15,668 bases of DNA from CAVSWN01 sp046728115 (GCA_046728115.1 JBKPDW010000467.1:1-15668); one strand, 5' to 3'. Positions 6,140 through 14,670 are shown, counted from the first letter of the stretch. The notes: generated from the sequence alone by a model not told the origin. Translations and numbers: made by a program.

Positions 6140-8638
6140 ATGAAAGAAGAGGCCGCCAGCTGCCGCGACGTGCGTCGCCCACGCGCCCTGGCCGATGTTG
6201 GGGCAGACCTGCGATTTGCGTGGCGAGTCCTGGCCAAGGATCGGTGGTTCACCGCCGGCGCCATCCTCACCCTTGCACTGGCCATGGGCGTTGCGAACAC
6301 GACGTTCATCACCACCTACGCCACGCTCATGCGCGACTTGCCGTTCGAGCGGCCCGAGCGCGTCGCGATTGTGAGGACGGTCGATGGACGCGGCCGAGTG
6401 GCCGGCGTGTCCTACCCCGACTTCGAGGACTGGCGCCGGGACTCGCGGGTGTTCGACGGGATGGCGGCCGCCTTTACATCAGGCACCATCAGCCTGGGGC
6501 GGGACGGTGCCGTTCCCGAGCAGTTCGACGGCCTGTATGTGTCTGCCGACACGTTCACCGTGCTCCGCGTCAAGCCGTCCCTCGGCCGCGACTTTTCGGC
6601 GGCTGACGATCGTCCTGGCGCCGAAGCCGTGGCCATCATCGGGAGCAACATCTGGAAAAGCCGTTACGGTGCAAGCCGCGACGTGCTGGGCCGCAAGGTC
6701 TCGGTGAACGGCACCACTCCCACGACGATCATCGGTGTGATGCCTGACGGCTTCCACTACGTTGACTTTACAGATGTCTGGTTGCCGCTGTCGCAGATGC
6801 CGGGATCGACGCGGCAACGTCGGGACGTGCGTGCGCTGTACATGATCGGTCGCCTCCCCGATGGCATCGGCCTCGATCGCGTTCAAGCCGAGCTCTCGCG
6901 CATCGCGACGAACCTCTCCGTCACGCATCCAGAGACGAACAAGGACGTCCGGCCTCTGGTGAACTCGCACTACGAGGCGTACAACGGGGGGCTGTTGCTG
7001 ACCGACTCTCTTACCCTTATGCCGCTCCTGGCCGCCGCATTCGTCCTGCTCATCGCGTCCGCCAACCTGGCGAATCTCCTCCTGGCACGCGCGGCGTATC
7101 GATCGCGGGAGATCGCCATCCGCGTGGCGATCGGCGCCACGCGGTGGCGGATCGTGCGGCAACTGTTGATCGAGAGCCTGCTGCTGGCGCTCGTGGCGTG
7201 GGTCCTGGCCGTCGGATGCTCATGGCTCGCCCTGAAACTCTCGACGTCGCACGTCGACCTGCCCTATTGGCGCCTCAAGATGGACGTCCGCCTCCTGGGA
7301 ATGCTTGCGGCCGTCGCGCTCGTCACCACGGGGCTCTTCGGCTTGGCGCCGGCACTCTATGCCTGGCGTCGAGGGACCGCCGATGGGCTGAAAGACGGCG
7401 GACGGATGAGCGCAACCCCGAAGACGCGGCGCTGGACCCATGCGCTGCTCGTCGGTCAGTTCGCCTTGACGCTGGCCCTCCTGAACGGCGCCGGTCTGAC
7501 CGCGAAGACCTTTTACAAGTTCTATGGCCTTGACCTCAATGTGCAGACGTCGGATGCGGTCACGACGTTCATTCGACTCCCGGCACAGAAATATGCGACG
7601 CCGGAACAGCGCATCGCATTCCACACGCAGCTGAGGGATCGGTTGCTGGCGGTTCCCGGGATAACGGCGAGCACCATCGCCAGTGCGCCGCCCTTCACGT
7701 CCGCCGGCAGGCGCCGGCTGACCGCCGTGGATGGACGGCCCGCGAGCGATCCGCCCCCGGACGTCAGGACCGTGGTCGTAGAGCCCGCATACTTTCACAC
7801 CGTGGTCCGCGGTCTCGTCCTCGGTGAGACCTTCTCCGAGTTGCACGGGACTGCCGGGCACGAGGCGGCGATCGTGAACCAGCGATTCGCCGACGTGTAC
7901 CTCGGCGCCGGGAGTCCGATCGGTCGTCACCTCGAGCTCCGGCCACCTGCGACCGTTCGGATCGGCGTCGTGGTCGAGGAGAGCCCCCAACCCACGCCAC
8001 CGGCTCCGGTGACGATCGTAGGGGTGTCTCCCGACATTCGGCAGAGTCAGGGCGACGCGGTGCCCATGGTGTATCTGCCGTTTCGGGCTGAGGCACCGGC
8101 TGTGGTCACGTTGATTGTGCGCGGCTCCGGCGGTCCTGCGCGCCTCGTCTCGGCAGCCCGCGACGCGGCGTACGCGATCGATCCTGATCTCGCGCTCGGC
8201 GTCGTGAGGACGCTGGACGAGCTGCGCGATGGTTCGAGGTCGCCCGTGGCCGGGATGGTGTCGCAGTTCGTGAAGATCGGCGGCCTGGCGCTCGTTCTCT
8301 CCGGGGTGGGCCTCTACTCGGCGATGGCGTACGCCGTCAGGCGGCGGACGCAGGAGATCGCCGTCAGGATGGCGCTCGGCGCGCAGGCCACGCAGGTGCG
8401 CTGGCTCTTCTTGAAGACCAGCGCCTGGGTCGTGGTTGGCGGGCTCGCGGTCGGCGTCCCAGCATCATTGTGGGTCGGCCGCCTGTTGCAGCAAAACATA
8501 TTCCGCGTCGACGCGCGCGATTCCCTGATGCTCATCGCGATGGTCGCGGTCCTCGCGATCGTTGCGCTGGTCGCGTCCATCGTCCCCGCGCGGCGCGCGA
8601 CGCGCCTCGAGCCGACTTCCGCATTGCGGATCGAGTAG
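6140..8638 (+). CDS. ADOP-type ABC transporter permease (MacB/FtsX), short N-terminus
   Basis: This 832-residue permease has the duplicated layout typical of Acidobacteriota ADOP proteins. A first MacB-like periplasmic core (about 60-285) and FtsX domain (about 290-410) are followed by a second core (about 456-710) and a second FtsX domain (714-832). Eight transmembrane segments are visible near 37-60, 290-316, 341-366, 384-409, 433-455, 714-736, 755-778 and 794-815. Hallmarks include SYPDFEDWRR, the REIAIRVAIGATRWRIVRQLLIESL coupling helix and its repeat QEIAVRMALGAQATQVRWLFLK. The end is VPARRATRLEPTSALRIE. No ATP-binding protein is encoded nearby, hence 'orphan'; it may use a distant ATPase or act alone. 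Substrate unknown. Unlike the reverse-strand copy it lacks the N-terminal prefix domain. GGAG (6126-6129) lies 10 nt before the ATG. Confidence 0.93.
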   Translation: MKEEAASCRDVRRPRALADVGADLRFAWRVLAKDRWFTAGAILTLALAMGVANTTFITTYATLMRDLPFERPERVAIVRTVDGRGRVAGVSYPDFEDWRRDSRVFDGMAAAFTSGTISLGRDGAVPEQFDGLYVSADTFTVLRVKPSLGRDFSAADDRPGAEAVAIIGSNIWKSRYGASRDVLGRKVSVNGTTPTTIIGVMPDGFHYVDFTDVWLPLSQMPGSTRQRRDVRALYMIGRLPDGIGLDRVQAELSRIATNLSVTHPETNKDVRPLVNSHYEAYNGGLLLTDSLTLMPLLAAAFVLLIASANLANLLLARAAYRSREIAIRVAIGATRWRIVRQLLIESLLLALVAWVLAVGCSWLALKLSTSHVDLPYWRLKMDVRLLGMLAAVALVTTGLFGLAPALYAWRRGTADGLKDGGRMSATPKTRRWTHALLVGQFALTLALLNGAGLTAKTFYKFYGLDLNVQTSDAVTTFIRLPAQKYATPEQRIAFHTQLRDRLLAVPGITASTIASAPPFTSAGRRRLTAVDGRPASDPPPDVRTVVVEPAYFHTVVRGLVLGETFSELHGTAGHEAAIVNQRFADVYLGAGSPIGRHLELRPPATVRIGVVVEESPQPTPPAPVTIVGVSPDIRQSQGDAVPMVYLPFRAEAPAVVTLIVRGSGGPARLVSAARDAAYAIDPDLALGVVRTLDELRDGSRSPVAGMVSQFVKIGGLALVLSGVGLYSAMAYAVRRRTQEIAVRMALGAQATQVRWLFLKTSAWVVVGGLAVGVPASLWVGRLLQQNIFRVDARDSLMLIAMVAVLAIVALVASIVPARRATRLEPTSALRIE

Positions 8639-8842
8639 GAAGCGGCGTCTATGTTAAACCATGCGCAGCGATCGACAACAACGCTGCGCCCCGAGCCAAA
8701 TCCTCGATCTCTTTGCGGAGGATAGTCAGCTCAATGTTTACGGGGGCGAACTTGAAGGGCGCCCACCAGGTGCGCCCACCACTGGGGCGATTCGGAGGAG
8801 TGCTGGCCTTGTTATGAAGACTGGCGTCGCTGCCGAGTCCGG
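8639..8842. other. Gap between convergent permease genes, with a weak hairpin
   Basis: These 204 bp separate the 3' ends of the two permease genes. A GC-rich hairpin can form from GGGCGC (8757-8762) and GCGCCC (8772-8777) with a 9-nt loop. It has no T-tract, so it is at best a weak bidirectional terminator. The forward frame from 8661 reads ILDLFAEDSQLNVYGGELEGR, faintly like an NTF2-fold protein, with no start signal or conserved continuation. I see no convincing gene here. Confidence 0.3.
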
Positions 8843-11536
8843 CTACTCGCAGCGAAGCGCTGCCATGGGATCGACTGTCGTTGCGCGGCGGACAGGTACA
8901 TACGACGCGACAAGGGCCACCGCAATCATCGCCGTCGCGGCGACGACTATTGGGACAGCGGTGCCTACACGCAGCGTGACCGGTGCTTCTGCCTGGGTGG
9001 CGGCGACGATGGTCAGAACCCGCTCGGCGTAGCCTCTGGCGGAGAGCGCGATTGGGACGCCGATGATGAGGCCCGCGCCCACGAGACGGAGTGCATTCGC
9101 CAGCACCATCCAGGTCACATCGCCACTGGTTGCGCCAATCGCGATGCGAATGCCGATCTCGTTGATCCGCCGCGTCACGGCGTAGGCCAGCAGCGCATAC
9201 AGTCCAATTGCCACCAGCATCGCGGCCAGGACACCGAAGAGTGCCGACAACATTGCGATCAGTCGCTCGGGCAGAATGGAGGCATCAACCTGCTCCGCCA
9301 ACGTCGTGACCTTCGCCACCGGCACGTTTGGCAGCATGTCGTTCACGGTGTGGCGCACGTTGGGTACAACCGACATTGGCGGCACATCTGTGCGCAGTAC
9401 GAAGATCAGGTTCGTGCCGCCGCTGCCCTGAAACGCATCCAGATAGACCGTGCACGGCGGCGTTTCGTGCAGATCCTGATATTTCGAATCAGCAACCAGG
9501 CCAACGATCTCAACTGGCCGAGTCTGACCTTCGAACGTGAACTCACGTCCAAGAGGACTGCTCGTCCCGAAGTAATAGCGCGCCATCGCCTGATTGACGA
9601 TGGCCACACGAGGGCGCCCTTCGTCGTCGAGCGCGAAGTCACGGCCGGCGATGAAGGGTGTGCCGAGCGTCTCGAAATACCTCAGCGCCACGATATTCAA
9701 CGACACGCGGCGCCGGTCGTCCGGATTCTCGTTAAAGCCTTTCACGTTGATGAATTGACTACCGGCAGCGCCGGAAATTGGCGTCATCCCGGCGAGTGTT
9801 CCCGACCGGACGCCCGGAATCAACGCAAGCCGGTCCAGCAGCTGCCGGTTCAACGGTCCGAGCTGTGCGGGTGTATACCCACTACGTGACCAATCAAGGC
9901 TCACCTGCAAAACCGAATTCGTCTGGAAGCCGATGCCGACGGTTCGGAGATCCATAAGATGTCGGACGAACAACGCCGCGGCACTCAACAGGATCACCGA
10001 GAGAGCAACCTGCGCAACGACGAGACCCTGACCGAAACGCCTCCAGCTTCTTGTCTCCGCTGCGCTGCCGATCTCGCGCAAGGACGATGAGGGAGCCGAG
10101 ACGAAGGCGTTACAGGCTGGTGCCAGCCCGAAAAAAAAGCCAGTGCTGAGTGCTGCTCCTAATGCGAAGAGCAACACATGCAGATCGAGAGCGACGGGGA
10201 TCTGGAGTGGCTCGGGCATGTGGATCGGCGATCGCCCGGACGCGATGATCTTTACCAATGCGTGGGCGCCAAGGTACGCCAACAAGACGCCACACACACC
10301 GCCCACCGTCGACAGCAGCAGCGATTCGGTCAGTACCTGTCGCACGATACGAAGTCGGCCCGCCCCCAACGCCACGCGCACCGCCATTTCGCGGCGACGT
10401 GCTGCGCCACGAGCCAACAGCATGCTCGCGATGTTGATGCACGCGATGAGCAGCAGTACACCAACGGCCCACATCATCATCAGCAGCGAACTGGCGAGCT
10501 GGTCGCGCAGAATCGAGAGGCCCGCGCCGGCGGGTTCAACAGTGAGTGCGACGTGGCGCCATTGCACATCGTGGCTCCGCGCTTCGAGCTCGGCGAGGCG
10601 CGGCTGGTCCAGGACGCGCATCTCCGCTTGTGCCTGGTCGATTGTCACGCCGGGCTTCAGGCGTGCAACGAGCGCAGCACGTAGCGAGCCGTCCGCCAAG
10701 TGGCTCGGCGTCTGAATCAATGGCTCCATCGACACGGGCAGCCAGAGTGGCGGATCCATACCGAGTTGAAGCCCGAAGAACTCACGCGGCGTGACGCCGA
10801 TGATCGTGGTAGGCACGTCGTTGACGACCAATGATTTGCCCAGCACGGCGGGATCGAGGTTGAAGTGGCTCTGCCAATAGGACCAGCTGATCACCGCCAC
10901 CGCCACCCTGGCGGATCCGATCTGGTCGTCCGGCGGGCCAATCAGGCGGCCGATTGCTGGCCGAACGCCGAGAACATCGAAAAAGTTGCCGGGCACATAT
11001 ACGCCGTCCACGACCTCAGGCCCGAGCGTCCGCCCAGTCACCTGAAGGCGGCCGGGCGACATGGCAATGAGATCCGTGAACACGTGGTTGTGCTCGCGGA
11101 GGCGTTCGTAATCCTTCCATCCGTAGTTGTTGAGGCGCGGATCTCCAGGATATTTCCACAGCATCTCGACGAGCTGCTCTGGGTGCCGGACAGGGAGCGA
11201 TCGCAGCATCAGGGCGTTGACGAGACTGAAGATCGCCGTGTTCGCTCCAATGCCCAAGGCCAGCGTCAGGATGGCGACCGCTGTAAACCCCGGACTTCGG
11301 GAGAGCGTCCGGAGCGCGTACAGGAGATCACGCTGCAAATCATCGAGCCACATCACCCGGCGTGATTCGTAGAATCGTTCTTGCGCGCGCGTGACGTTCC
11401 CGAAGGCGCGACGCGCGGCTGCGCTGGCCTCTTCGTGGCTCATGCCTTCGGCAACGAAGCGATCGGCGTCGAGAGCGATGTTCGCCTGGATTTCCTCGCG
11501 GAAGTCCTCGTCAGTGCGGTGGCGCCATCGCCACAT
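8843..11536 (-). CDS. ADOP-type ABC transporter permease (MacB/FtsX), full length
   Basis: This 897-residue permease has the complete ADOP architecture. The N-terminal prefix (1-70) includes DEDFREEIQANIALDADRFVAEGMSHEEASAAARRAFGNVTRAQE, a helical segment typical of padR-linked ADOPs. Next come the first transmembrane segment (FTAVAILTLALGIGANTAIFSLVNALML, about 84-111), a MacB-like periplasmic core, an FtsX domain with RREMAVRVALGAGRLRIVRQVLTESLLLS, a second core and a final FtsX domain with NEIGIRIAIGATSGDVTWMVLANALRL. It ends VPVRRATTVDPMAALRCE. Family knowledge suggests export or membrane-stress roles; no ATPase gene is adjacent and the substrate is unknown. The ATG lies 3 nt after the padR stop, with GAGG in the padR tail as ribosome site, so the two form one operon. 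Confidence 0.95.
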   Translation of the reverse strand: MWRWRHRTDEDFREEIQANIALDADRFVAEGMSHEEASAAARRAFGNVTRAQERFYESRRVMWLDDLQRDLLYALRTLSRSPGFTAVAILTLALGIGANTAIFSLVNALMLRSLPVRHPEQLVEMLWKYPGDPRLNNYGWKDYERLREHNHVFTDLIAMSPGRLQVTGRTLGPEVVDGVYVPGNFFDVLGVRPAIGRLIGPPDDQIGSARVAVAVISWSYWQSHFNLDPAVLGKSLVVNDVPTTIIGVTPREFFGLQLGMDPPLWLPVSMEPLIQTPSHLADGSLRAALVARLKPGVTIDQAQAEMRVLDQPRLAELEARSHDVQWRHVALTVEPAGAGLSILRDQLASSLLMMMWAVGVLLLIACINIASMLLARGAARRREMAVRVALGAGRLRIVRQVLTESLLLSTVGGVCGVLLAYLGAHALVKIIASGRSPIHMPEPLQIPVALDLHVLLFALGAALSTGFFFGLAPACNAFVSAPSSSLREIGSAAETRSWRRFGQGLVVAQVALSVILLSAAALFVRHLMDLRTVGIGFQTNSVLQVSLDWSRSGYTPAQLGPLNRQLLDRLALIPGVRSGTLAGMTPISGAAGSQFINVKGFNENPDDRRRVSLNIVALRYFETLGTPFIAGRDFALDDEGRPRVAIVNQAMARYYFGTSSPLGREFTFEGQTRPVEIVGLVADSKYQDLHETPPCTVYLDAFQGSGGTNLIFVLRTDVPPMSVVPNVRHTVNDMLPNVPVAKVTTLAEQVDASILPERLIAMLSALFGVLAAMLVAIGLYALLAYAVTRRINEIGIRIAIGATSGDVTWMVLANALRLVGAGLIIGVPIALSARGYAERVLTIVAATQAEAPVTLRVGTAVPIVVAATAMIAVALVASYVPVRRATTVDPMAALRCE

Positions 11537-11539
11537 GAG

Positions 11540-11893
11540 CTATGCCTCGCTTGGACCGAGGATCCGTCCAATCGCGGTCGCGAGACGTCGCCATTCATCG
11601 GTCTCGGCGACGAGCTGCTTGCGACCAGTCTTGGTTAGTTCGTAGAACCGCGCCTTGCGATTGTTGTCGGACGTGCCCCATTCTGCGCGAATCCATCCAC
11701 GGCCTTCGAGCCTTTGAAGGGCTGGATAGAGCGAGCCGTGGTCCACGAGCAGGGCATCCCCTGATTGTTCTTGGATTGCGCGAGCGATCCCCTGGCCGTG
11801 CTGTGGTCCGAATAGCAGGGTTCGGAGGATCAGCAGGTCGAGAGTGCCCTGCAGAAGGGTGATCCGAGCGCGTGCGTCCGTTCGGGTAGACAT
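11540..11893 (-). CDS. PadR family transcriptional regulator
   Basis: This 117-residue protein is a winged-helix regulator of the PadR family. The DNA-binding domain covers about 10-88: LLQGTLDLLILRTLLFGPQHGQGIARAIQEQSGDALLVDHGSLYPALQRLEGRGWIRAEW, with recognition helix around GSLYPALQRLE, and the wing RKARFYELTKTGRKQL. The tail ETDEWRRLATAIGRIL is the short C-terminal helix used for dimerisation in the small (PadR-s2-like) class. It is the first gene of a padR-permease operon, a very common arrangement in Acidobacteriota, so it most likely represses its own operon and thereby the ADOP permease. The start at 11893 leads directly into the conserved domain. GACAT/ATGTC half-sites near the start codon (11889-11928) are possible but weak operator elements. 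Confidence 0.93.
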   Translation of the reverse strand: MSTRTDARARITLLQGTLDLLILRTLLFGPQHGQGIARAIQEQSGDALLVDHGSLYPALQRLEGRGWIRAEWGTSDNNRKARFYELTKTGRKQLVAETDEWRRLATAIGRILGPSEA

Positions 11894-12076
11894 CCGACAT
11901 GAGTTTCGCGCGCCAGCGTCGCGATGTCAAGACGAAGAAGAAAGGGATAAGCCTGCAGCTCCTGATCGACGTTTGCGGCAGGCGCCAGGAATGATGAACG
12001 CATTGGGTCTACTCGCGATGGCCACGCGGCGCAGAGTATCATTCGGCTGACACGTTCGCTCCGAGGAGGGATAGAG

Positions 12077-12700
12077 ATGAAACGTTATGTGTGTCTTGCA
12101 GTGCTCGCGCTGGCTGTCGCCGCGCCGTTGCTGGCGCAGGCGCCGAAAGGGTGGCGCATGCGCGTCGATCGCAGCACGAGTGCGTCCGATCCCGATGCTC
12201 CCGGCGCCATCAAATTCGTCACGATGGGTGCGGGCTTCCATGCCACCAACCCGCAGGCGGCCGTCTACTGGAATCCCGCGAATACCGCGACCGGCACGTA
12301 CACGGTGAAGGGCACCTTCGTGCTGCAGAAACCGAGCGACCACACCAATTACTACGGGCTGATCTTCGGCGGCAGAGACCTCGAGGGCGCCGGACAGAAA
12401 TACCTGTACTTCCTGGTCGCGCAGGACGGCACATGGCTGATCAAGCAGCGCGACGGCGACGGAACCAAGGATGTCGGTCCGAAGACGCCGAACGCTGCGG
12501 TGAAAAAGCCGGATGCGTCCGGCAAGTCCACGAACGCGCTCGAAGTTCGCGTCGGCGCGGACAAGATCGACTACGTCGTCAACGGCACCGTGGTGCACTC
12601 GACGCCGAAGACGGGTCTGACCGCGAATACCGACGGCATCTATGGCATCCGCGTGAATCACCTTCTCGAGGTGCACGTGGACGGCTTCGGCAAGTCCTAG
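12077..12700 (+). CDS. Secreted beta-rich protein of unknown function
   Basis: This 207-residue exported protein has a clear Sec signal peptide (MKRYVCLAVLALAVAAPLLAQA, cleavage probably after AQA at residue 22). The mature part alternates beta strands: GTYTVKGTFVLQKPSDHTNYYGLIFGGRDL, QKYLYFLVAQDGTWLIKQRDGD, NALEVRVGADKIDYVVNGTVVHSTPK and GIYGIRVNHLLEVHVDGFG. This suggests a jelly-roll (LamG/concanavalin-like or DUF1080-like) fold, as in proteins found near glycan or lipid degradation genes. I do not recognise a named family and see no catalytic motif. A strong GAGGAGGG (12062-12069) lies 7 nt before the ATG. It is divergent from the padR gene with 183 bp between them. Confidence 0.8.
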   Translation: MKRYVCLAVLALAVAAPLLAQAPKGWRMRVDRSTSASDPDAPGAIKFVTMGAGFHATNPQAAVYWNPANTATGTYTVKGTFVLQKPSDHTNYYGLIFGGRDLEGAGQKYLYFLVAQDGTWLIKQRDGDGTKDVGPKTPNAAVKKPDASGKSTNALEVRVGADKIDYVVNGTVVHSTPKTGLTANTDGIYGIRVNHLLEVHVDGFGKS

Positions 12701-12728
12701 CGGGCTTCGCGGCATTGCGCGCAAGAAA

Positions 12729-12796
12729 TCTCCACCGTGGAGACCATTGAGGAGAGCAGGATCATGTCCCCTGAATCCTCTGCGGTGGAGAGGTAA
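12729..12796 (+). promoter_or_regulatory. Structured 5' leader that can hide the rhodanese ribosome site
   Basis: TCTCCACCG (12729-12737) is perfectly complementary to CGGTGGAGA (12783-12791), which contains most of the GGAGAGG Shine-Dalgarno site (12787-12793) of the rhodanese gene. Two competing local structures exist: TCTCCA-CCG-TGGAGA (12729-12743) and CCTCT-GCGGTGG-AGAGG (12777-12793). In the first, the anti-ribosome-site arm is used up; in the second and in the long-range stem, the site is masked. A small leader ORF crosses the same bases. The symmetry is seen directly; a regulatory switch is inference. Confidence 0.4.
12764..12796 (+). CDS. Possible 10-residue leader peptide upstream of the rhodanese gene
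   Basis: The ORF encodes MSPESSAVER and stops with TAA at 12794-12796, 8 nt before the GTG start of the rhodanese gene. It has its own good ribosome site, GAGGAG (12749-12754), 9 nt before the ATG, and its last codons are the bases that form the downstream gene's GGAGAGG site. A translating ribosome would melt the stem that hides that site and would stop close enough to reinitiate. No codon run points to amino-acid attenuation. Expression is not shown. Confidence 0.3.
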   Translation: MSPESSAVER

Positions 12797-12804
12797 ACCT
12801 GCAC

Positions 12805-13284
12805 GTGGTTGTCATGGCGAATCGAGATCGCAGCCTGGAACGGCTGCTCGCCCGGGCGCGTTCGCGGCTGGCCCGGCTGCGACCCCGACAGGCGCTCGAA
12901 GCGATGAAGAACGGAGCGTTCCTGATCGACATACGCCCCGGGTTTCAGCGCCACGCTGACGGCGAGGTTCCCGGCGCAATCGTGATCGAACGCAATCATC
13001 TCGAGTGGCGTCTGCACCCGGGCAGTTCAGCACGTATTCCCGAGGCCGCGGATCGGGCGATCCGCTGGATCGTCATCTGCGACGAGGGATATGCGTCGTC
13101 TCTCGCGGCGGCGACACTGCAAGAGGTCGGGCTCTCCAACGCCACCGACGTGATCGGCGGGTTCAAGGCCTGGCGCGCCGCGAAACTTCCAGTCGTGACG
13201 CCCGCCGTCGCAACCTGGCCGCGGCTGGCCCCGCGCCGGCTGCGCACCACTCGAAAGCGCGCCCGACGGCGAGCGTCGAAATGA
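12805..13284 (+). CDS. Rhodanese-like domain protein
   Basis: This single-domain rhodanese-like protein has 159 residues. PRQALEAMKNGAFLIDIRPGFQRHADGEVPGAIVIERNHLEWRL matches the N-terminal half. The active-site loop IVICDEGYASSLAAATLQEVGL holds the putative catalytic cysteine C92 (CDEGYASS). VIGGFKAWRAAKLPV closes the fold. It would carry sulfur or sense redox state; the loop is of the sulfurtransferase size, and no signal peptide is visible. The C-terminus is strongly basic (RRLRTTRKRARRRASK) and could bind nucleic acid or membrane. GTG 12805 is preferred over ATG 12814 because GGAGAGG lies 11 nt before it rather than 20. The stop overlaps the next start as ATGA (13281-13284), so it is coupled to the amidohydrolase. 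Confidence 0.88.
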   Translation: MVVMANRDRSLERLLARARSRLARLRPRQALEAMKNGAFLIDIRPGFQRHADGEVPGAIVIERNHLEWRLHPGSSARIPEAADRAIRWIVICDEGYASSLAAATLQEVGLSNATDVIGGFKAWRAAKLPVVTPAVATWPRLAPRRLRTTRKRARRRASK

Positions 13285-14642
13285 AGTCCGGCAGGATCGT
13301 CAGCGCATTTCTTTTCTACGGAGCGATCTCGTCGGCCTGCGCAAAGTCCCCGACAAACACGTCCTCGAGCAACGGAACGCCGGCGACCAGCGCTGTCGAT
13401 CCGCAGTTGGCCTCGTCGATTGCGGCGATTCGTGCCGTCGACAACCATACGCATGTCAACTCGACCGCGCCTGACGATGCCGACTTCGATGCCCTGCCGC
13501 TCGATGGCATCCCGCCATTCGACATGCCGGTGAAGGCCCGTCCCGAGAGTCCGGAGTGGATTCCGGCGTTTCGCGCGCTGTACGGCTACTCGTACGCCGA
13601 CCTCAGCGAGCCGCACCTTGCGGAGCTACGCCAGGCCAGGACGCGTGTGGTCAAGGAGCAGGGCGACAGGTTTCCCGAATGGGTCCTCGACCAAACCGGG
13701 ATCGAGGTGATGTTGGCCAATCGGATCGCGATGGGTTCGGGTCTCGCGGCGCCGCGATTTCGATGGGTGTCGTACGTCGATTCGCTCATGCTGCCGCTCT
13801 CCAATGCTGCCGAAGCCATTGTGACGCCCGATCGCGCGAAGTTGTATCCGCTGGTGGATCGGCTGCTCCGTCGTTATCTGGCGGATCTTCACATGGCAGC
13901 ACTTCCGGCCACATTGGATCGGTACGCTCGCGATGTGGTGACCGCGACACTCGAGCGTCAGCGCCAGGCCGGCTGTATCGGGGTGAAATTCGAGGCCGCG
14001 TATCTGCGCGCGCTCGATTTCAACGAGGCATCGCCCGACGCCGCCAGCCGCGTCTATGCGCGGTACGTCACAGCTGGACAGCCGCCGCACGCGGACTACA
14101 AGACGCTGCAGGATTACCTGTTCCGCTACATCGCGCGCGAGGCCGGCCGCCTCGGCATGGCCGTGCACATACACGCGTTCGAGGGAGCAGGAAGCTTCTT
14201 CGACGCCGGTGGAAGCGATCCGCTGCTGCTCGAACCCGCCTTCAACGACGCCGCCCTGCGCGCCACGAGGTTCGTCATCGTCCATGGCGGCGGCATGTTT
14301 CACTCCCACGCTGGCGCGATGATGTGGAAACCGAATGTGTACGCGGACATCTCGGCCATGTCGGTGCTCTACACGCCGGTGCGGCTGGCCGATGTCCTCC
14401 GCGACTGGCTGCTCATGTTTCCAGAGAAGGTGTTGTTCGGCAGCGACGCGTCGGCGTTCGGACACGACGTGGGCTGGGATGTCGCCGCGTGGGTCGGGAC
14501 GACGACGGCCAGGGCGGCGCTCGGAATCGCGTTGACCACGATGATGCGCAACGGCGAAGTGACACGCGATCGCGCCGAGCAGATTGCGACGATGGTCATG
14601 CGCACGAACGCCGCGAAACTCTACAATCTGTCGCTGAAGTGA
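13281..14642 (+). CDS. Exported amidohydrolase family (metal-dependent TIM-barrel) protein
   Basis: This 453-residue member of the amidohydrolase superfamily is closest to the amidohydrolase_2 (PF04909) type. Likely metal ligands and catalytic residues are visible in order: H56 and H58 (VDNHTHV), H296 and H298 (VHIHAFEG), H335 (VIVHGGG) and D389 (LFGSDAS). A conserved Lys after C-I-G-V (GVKFEAAYL) may serve as a ligand or acid-base residue. The family includes decarboxylases, lactonases and amidases; the substrate here is unknown. The N-terminus (MKSGRIVSAFLFYGAISSAC) is a signal with Cys20 at a lipobox-like place, although -3 is Ser rather than Leu/Val/Ile, so lipid anchoring is uncertain. 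A Ser/Thr-rich spacer follows. The start overlaps the rhodanese stop (ATGA). Confidence 0.9.
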   Translation: MKSGRIVSAFLFYGAISSACAKSPTNTSSSNGTPATSAVDPQLASSIAAIRAVDNHTHVNSTAPDDADFDALPLDGIPPFDMPVKARPESPEWIPAFRALYGYSYADLSEPHLAELRQARTRVVKEQGDRFPEWVLDQTGIEVMLANRIAMGSGLAAPRFRWVSYVDSLMLPLSNAAEAIVTPDRAKLYPLVDRLLRRYLADLHMAALPATLDRYARDVVTATLERQRQAGCIGVKFEAAYLRALDFNEASPDAASRVYARYVTAGQPPHADYKTLQDYLFRYIAREAGRLGMAVHIHAFEGAGSFFDAGGSDPLLLEPAFNDAALRATRFVIVHGGGMFHSHAGAMMWKPNVYADISAMSVLYTPVRLADVLRDWLLMFPEKVLFGSDASAFGHDVGWDVAAWVGTTTARAALGIALTTMMRNGEVTRDRAEQIATMVMRTNAAKLYNLSLK

Positions 14643-14670
14643 CGTCGTGCCGCGCATGAGGGAGGTCCGT

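Noticed and set aside
12003..12042. TTGGGT and TATCAT as a promoter for the secreted protein gene
   Set aside because: The spacing of 28 bp is too long for a standard sigma-70 promoter and no better -35 element fits.
13005..13280. Upstream extension of the amidohydrolase frame to 13005
   Set aside because: It overlaps the rhodanese gene in another frame; ATG 13281 gives a signal peptide and the ATGA overlap.
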